Shown here piece after piece: positions 61,476 through 64,000 of a stretch of 64,000 nt of DNA. Numbering within the stretch: position 1 is the first letter of the stretch; the number at the start of each line of letters is the position of its first letter. The notes under the pieces are model-generated. The model searched no databases. It was given only the letters and a program-made list of their open reading frames with translations, and was not told where the DNA came from. The translations under genes were made by a program, and so were the position numbers. The stretch comes from CAZYBO01 sp964645205 (GTDB taxonomy: Bacteria > Pseudomonadota > Alphaproteobacteria > Rickettsiales > SXRF01), in the NCBI GenBank assembly GCA_964645205.1, contig CAZYBO010000002.1, forward strand, positions 372,001 through 436,000. Reading direction: 5' to 3'.

Positions 61476-62596
61476 TGCCGCGGGCAAACAAGGCGGTTGA
61501 GGCATCCGACACGCTGCCCAAGATACTGGTCGTTGACGACCGCAAGGAAAACCTGCTCGTGACGGAAAAAGTGTTGCGCGGGCTGGATGCGACAATCTTC
61601 AAGGCGATCTCCGGCAACGAAGCGCTTTCGCTGACGCTGCGCCACCGTTTCGCCGTCGTGCTGCTCGACGTCCAGATGCCGGAAATGGATGGGTTTGAAA
61701 CTGCGATGCTGATGCAGGAACATGAAAGCATGAACGGCGTGCCCATCATTTTCATCACGGCTATCAGCAAGGAAGAGAAATACGCGTCGCAGGCGGCAGC
61801 GCTTGGGGCGGTGGATTATATCTTCAAGCCGATCAACCCGGAAATCCTCAAGAGCAAGGTGAAGGTGTATCTCGATATTTACGTGCAGCGCGAACAGATA
61901 CTGAAACTCAACAGCACCCTCAGGCAATCGAACGAGGAGTTGGAGCGCTTCGCCTATATCTGCTCGCACGATATGCAGGAACCGGTGCGTATGATGAACA
62001 GCTACGCCGAAATCCTCGATCGTAAATACGCCGCGCAATTCGACGAAAAGGGGCGCAGATATTTCGGTTTCATTATGAGCAACGCACGTCACATGCAGCA
62101 GATGATTTCGGACATACTCAATTTTTCGCGCGTGGGCAGGGAAGAGATCACGCTGGAGGCGGTGGATTGCGCGCAGGTGCTGCGCGAGGTTCTGGCGGAA
62201 TTCGAGTCCGACATCGCGGCGAAGCAGGCGCTGGTTACGTGCGGCGATATGCCGACGCTGACATCAAGCCACACGCTGCTGCGCGTGCTGTTCCAGAACC
62301 TGATCGGCAATGCGCTTAAATTCCAGAAGCCGGGGGTGCGCCCGGAAATCAGCATCCATGCAGAGCGCTGCGCCGGTATCTATCGGTTTACGATCCGCGA
62401 TAACGGCATCGGCATCGAGCCTGCGTTTCACGACAAGGTGTTCGCGATTTTCCAGCGCCTGCATCGCCGCGAGGAATACCCGGGAACCGGCATCGGGCTG
62501 AGCACGTGCAAGAAGCTGATTGAGCTGTGCGGGGGCAGAATCTGGTTTGAATCCACCCCCGGCGCCGGCACCGTGTTTTGCTTTACGCTGCCGTGA
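61472..62596 (+). CDS. Receiver domain fused to histidine kinase
   Basis: The 374-residue cytosolic protein has a receiver domain first (PKILVVDDRKENLLVTEKVL; Asp in VVLLDVQMPEMDGFE; Lys in YIFKPINPEI), then a HisKA with His166 in YICSHDMQEPVRMM, and HATPase boxes (NALKFQKPG, DNGIGIEPAFHDKVFAIF, GTGIGLSTCKKL). This reversed order (receiver before kinase) occurs in phosphorelay proteins. ATG 61472 overlaps the cheB stop and starts right before the receiver; a longer upstream reading in this frame is not supported. It runs convergent with ahpD with 14 bases of overlap. Confidence 0.9.
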   Translation: MMPRANKAVEASDTLPKILVVDDRKENLLVTEKVLRGLDATIFKAISGNEALSLTLRHRFAVVLLDVQMPEMDGFETAMLMQEHESMNGVPIIFITAISKEEKYASQAAALGAVDYIFKPINPEILKSKVKVYLDIYVQREQILKLNSTLRQSNEELERFAYICSHDMQEPVRMMNSYAEILDRKYAAQFDEKGRRYFGFIMSNARHMQQMISDILNFSRVGREEITLEAVDCAQVLREVLAEFESDIAAKQALVTCGDMPTLTSSHTLLRVLFQNLIGNALKFQKPGVRPEISIHAERCAGIYRFTIRDNGIGIEPAFHDKVFAIFQRLHRREEYPGTGIGLSTCKKLIELCGGRIWFESTPGAGTVFCFTLP

Positions 62597-63128
62597 GCGC
62601 GTTTTCCGACAGCCACAGCGATTGCGCGGCGGCGTTGATGACGGCGGCGATGCGGATGCAGGAATGCACGCCCTGTTTCGATATGCCTGCCTTCGTGACT
62701 TCATGCACGTGCGCATCCATGCACATGCCGCAGCCGTTGATGGACGACACCGCGAGGCTCATCAGTTCGAAATCGACCTTATCCACGCCGGGGCTGCCGA
62801 TGACGTTCATGCGCAGTTTCGCGGGCATCTTCGCATAGTCCTTATCGCTGACCAGATGCGCGAAACGGTAATACACATTGTTCATCGCCATAATGCTGGC
62901 GGCGGCTTTGGCGGCGTTTATGGCCGTTTCCGGCAATGACGCCGCTTCCGCGCGCACCGCGTCCGCCAGCGCACGGTCTTTCGTGGCGTAGGCTGAGGCG
63001 AGGGCAATGGCGTGAATCTGCGCCTGCGTAAGGTCGGGCGCGCCTTCCTCGCTCAGCACGCTGCCGAGATTCAGCCGCGTGTCCTTGGCGAAATCACCGA
63101 AGGTGGATTTCAGTGCGTCGATAGTCAT
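62583..63128 (-). CDS. ahpD: AhpD-type alkylhydroperoxidase
   Basis: The 181-residue carboxymuconolactone decarboxylase-fold protein has the redox CxxC in INGCGMCMDAHVHEVTKAGI, the AhpD motif where both cysteines and the following His act in reducing peroxiredoxin. The longer frame to 63227 was rejected: AAGGAG lies ten bases before ATG 63128 and the extra N-terminus is not family-like. The gene sits 19 bases after ahpC, in the same unit. AhpD and AhpC normally act together, with electrons passed from a lipoyl protein. Confidence 0.9.
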   Translation of the reverse strand: MTIDALKSTFGDFAKDTRLNLGSVLSEEGAPDLTQAQIHAIALASAYATKDRALADAVRAEAASLPETAINAAKAAASIMAMNNVYYRFAHLVSDKDYAKMPAKLRMNVIGSPGVDKVDFELMSLAVSSINGCGMCMDAHVHEVTKAGISKQGVHSCIRIAAVINAAAQSLWLSENALTAA

Positions 63129-63147
63129 AGCATGTCTCCTTCCGGGG

Positions 63148-63711
63148 TTACGCGGCTTCGTGCAGGTCGATGGTGGCTTCGCCCTTTTTCCAGTTGCAGG
63201 GGCAAAGCTCGTCGGTTTGCAGCGCATCGAGCACGCGCAGCACTTCCTTCGGGTTACGCCCTACGTTCAGGTCGGTGACCATCGCGAAGCGGATAATACC
63301 GTCGGGATCCACGATATAGGTAGCACGCTGCGCCACGCCTTCGTTCTTATCGAGAATGCCGAGTGCGCCGGTCAGCTCGCGCTTTACGTCGGCCAGCAGC
63401 GGGAAGGGAAGGTCGCGCAACTCGTCCTGATGCTTGCGCCATGCCCAGTGCACGAATTCGCTGTCGGTGCTGCCGCCGAGGATTTGCGCATCGCGGTCTT
63501 TAAACTCATTGTTTAGGTCGCCGAACGCAGCGATCTCGGTGGGGCATACGAAGGTGAAATCCTTGGGGTAGAAAAACACGACCAGCCATTTATTCTTGTA
63601 GGTCTGGTTGGTGATGTCGATAAACACGTTGTCGATGGTGATGTCCTTGAGCGGCAACGCTGCGGTGGCTTTTACGCTGAAATGGGGGAATGTATCGCCT
63701 ACGCCTAACAT
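63148..63711 (-). CDS. ahpC: AhpC-type peroxiredoxin
   Basis: The 187-residue peroxiredoxin has the peroxidatic Cys in FYPKDFTFVCPTEIAAF and the resolving Cys in DELCPCNWKKG near the C-terminus, a 2-Cys AhpC/Prx1 pattern. It reduces hydrogen peroxide and organic hydroperoxides. AAGGAG precedes ATG 63711. The upstream OxyR operator, shared with the divergent oxyR-like gene, indicates induction by peroxide. AhpD follows downstream, giving a reductant for AhpC without AhpF. Confidence 0.95.
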   Translation of the reverse strand: MLGVGDTFPHFSVKATAALPLKDITIDNVFIDITNQTYKNKWLVVFFYPKDFTFVCPTEIAAFGDLNNEFKDRDAQILGGSTDSEFVHWAWRKHQDELRDLPFPLLADVKRELTGALGILDKNEGVAQRATYIVDPDGIIRFAMVTDLNVGRNPKEVLRVLDALQTDELCPCNWKKGEATIDLHEAA

Positions 63712-63779
63712 AGTCTTCTCCTTGAATGGGTGTGTGCAAACTGCCTGTCGTTTGTACGTCCGAAGCAGTAATATGTAAA

Positions 63780-63816
63780 ATCGATTGATTTTATTATATT
63801 AATAGATAATATCTAT
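63780..63816. promoter_or_regulatory. OxyR operator between ahpC and oxyR
   Basis: The four tetranucleotides are spaced 7 bases apart: ATCG (63780-63783), TTAT (63791-63794), ATAG (63802-63805) and CTAT (63813-63816). This matches the OxyR tetramer site ATAG-n7-CTAT-n7-ATAG-n7-CTAT at 14 of 16 specified bases, in register over two helical turns. Confidence 0.75.
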
Positions 63817-63821
63817 TGAAT

Positions 63822-64000
63822 ATGAATCTCAGGGATTTACACTATCTCGTGGCGGTGGCCGATCATTTGCATTTCGGCAATGCCGCGCGCGCGTGCCATA
63901 TCAGCCAGCCGACGCTTTCGATGCAACTTAAGAAGCTGGAGGACTATCTCGGCGTCACGCTGCTCGAGCGCGGGCGCAAGCAGGTGGTGGTAACCGCCGC
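63822..64000 (+). CDS. oxyR: OxyR-like LysR-family regulator, N-terminus only
   Basis: Fifty-nine codons are visible before the window ends: MNLRDLHYLVAVADHLHFGN, then ARACHISQPTLSMQLKKLED and YLGVTLLERGRKQVVVTA. This is the LysR winged helix-turn-helix, and the residues agree with OxyR (ISQPTLSMQLKKLE). The ligand-sensing domain with the redox cysteines is beyond the edge, so the OxyR assignment rests on the divergent ahpC and the operator. Confidence 0.85.
   Translation, partial: MNLRDLHYLVAVADHLHFGNAARACHISQPTLSMQLKKLEDYLGVTLLERGRKQVVVTA

Noticed and set aside
62583..63227. Longer form of AhpD starting at 63227
   Set aside because: The extra N-terminus would overlap ahpC, is not family-like and lacks a ribosome binding site; ATG 63128 has a good one.

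Overview
The window looks like a chromosome segment from an alphaproteobacterium. The evidence is gene order: zapA, then a 6S RNA, then 5-formyl-THF cyclo-ligase; tldD divergent from a cytochrome aa3 operon ordered ctaC-ctaD-ctaB-coxF-ctaG-ctaE-DUF983; carA-carB-greA; coaBC-dut; and an intracellular PHB depolymerase. Codon use is moderately GC-rich. Several dispersed palindromes occur, some inside coding genes (polA, carA). I cannot name the genus.

Layout. 1-8.3 kb: a truncated unknown gene, a nitronate monooxygenase-like flavoprotein, DNA polymerase I, a small esterase and a 650-residue unknown protein. 8.4-13.5 kb: zapA, 6S RNA, folate cyclo-ligase and a YmdB-type phosphodiesterase, then an orphan curlin-repeat amyloid-like gene behind four tandem 11-bp Pho-box-like units, UDP-glucuronate decarboxylase and yaaA. 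13.5-20.2 kb: a very divergent PEP carboxylase homologue, an MsbA-like ABC exporter with frataxin (cyaY), and a PHB depolymerase. 20.2-26.2 kb: carA, an Imm27-like immunity gene wedged between carA and carB, carB, an unknown gene and greA. 26.3-32.2 kb: L-2-hydroxyglutarate oxidase, then accessory genes (an HExxH protein resembling M91 effector peptidases, two small unknown proteins and a large SF2 helicase behind a Pho box). 32.2-40.3 kb: tldD and the aa3 oxidase structural and assembly genes, including two membrane proteins under 50 residues. 40.3-52.9 kb: malic enzyme, mutS, coaBC, dut, an Rrf2 regulator with cysK, a pair of related unknown genes, a MoeB/ThiF-type E1-like enzyme, an SH3 protein and an EAL protein.

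53.0-57.0 kb: tRNA-Thr and tRNA-Gln. A compact element of about 3.6 kb is integrated at the 3' end of tRNA-Gln. It carries a tyrosine integrase, an AlpA-type regulator and one large unknown protein with a predicted winged helix and a coiled coil. 57.0-62.6 kb: a tightly packed signalling operon (CHASE3 hybrid kinase with three receivers, CheR, CheB, receiver-kinase) without chemoreceptor genes. 62.6-64.0 kb: ahpD and ahpC, with a divergent LysR/OxyR gene and a textbook OxyR operator between them.

The most unexpected points are: Pho-box-like promoters in front of four otherwise unrelated unknown or accessory genes, an immunity-protein gene coupled inside carAB, the PEPC homologue that has lost its glycine/arginine-rich active-site loop, the minimal tRNA-Gln element, and the M91-like metalloprotease.
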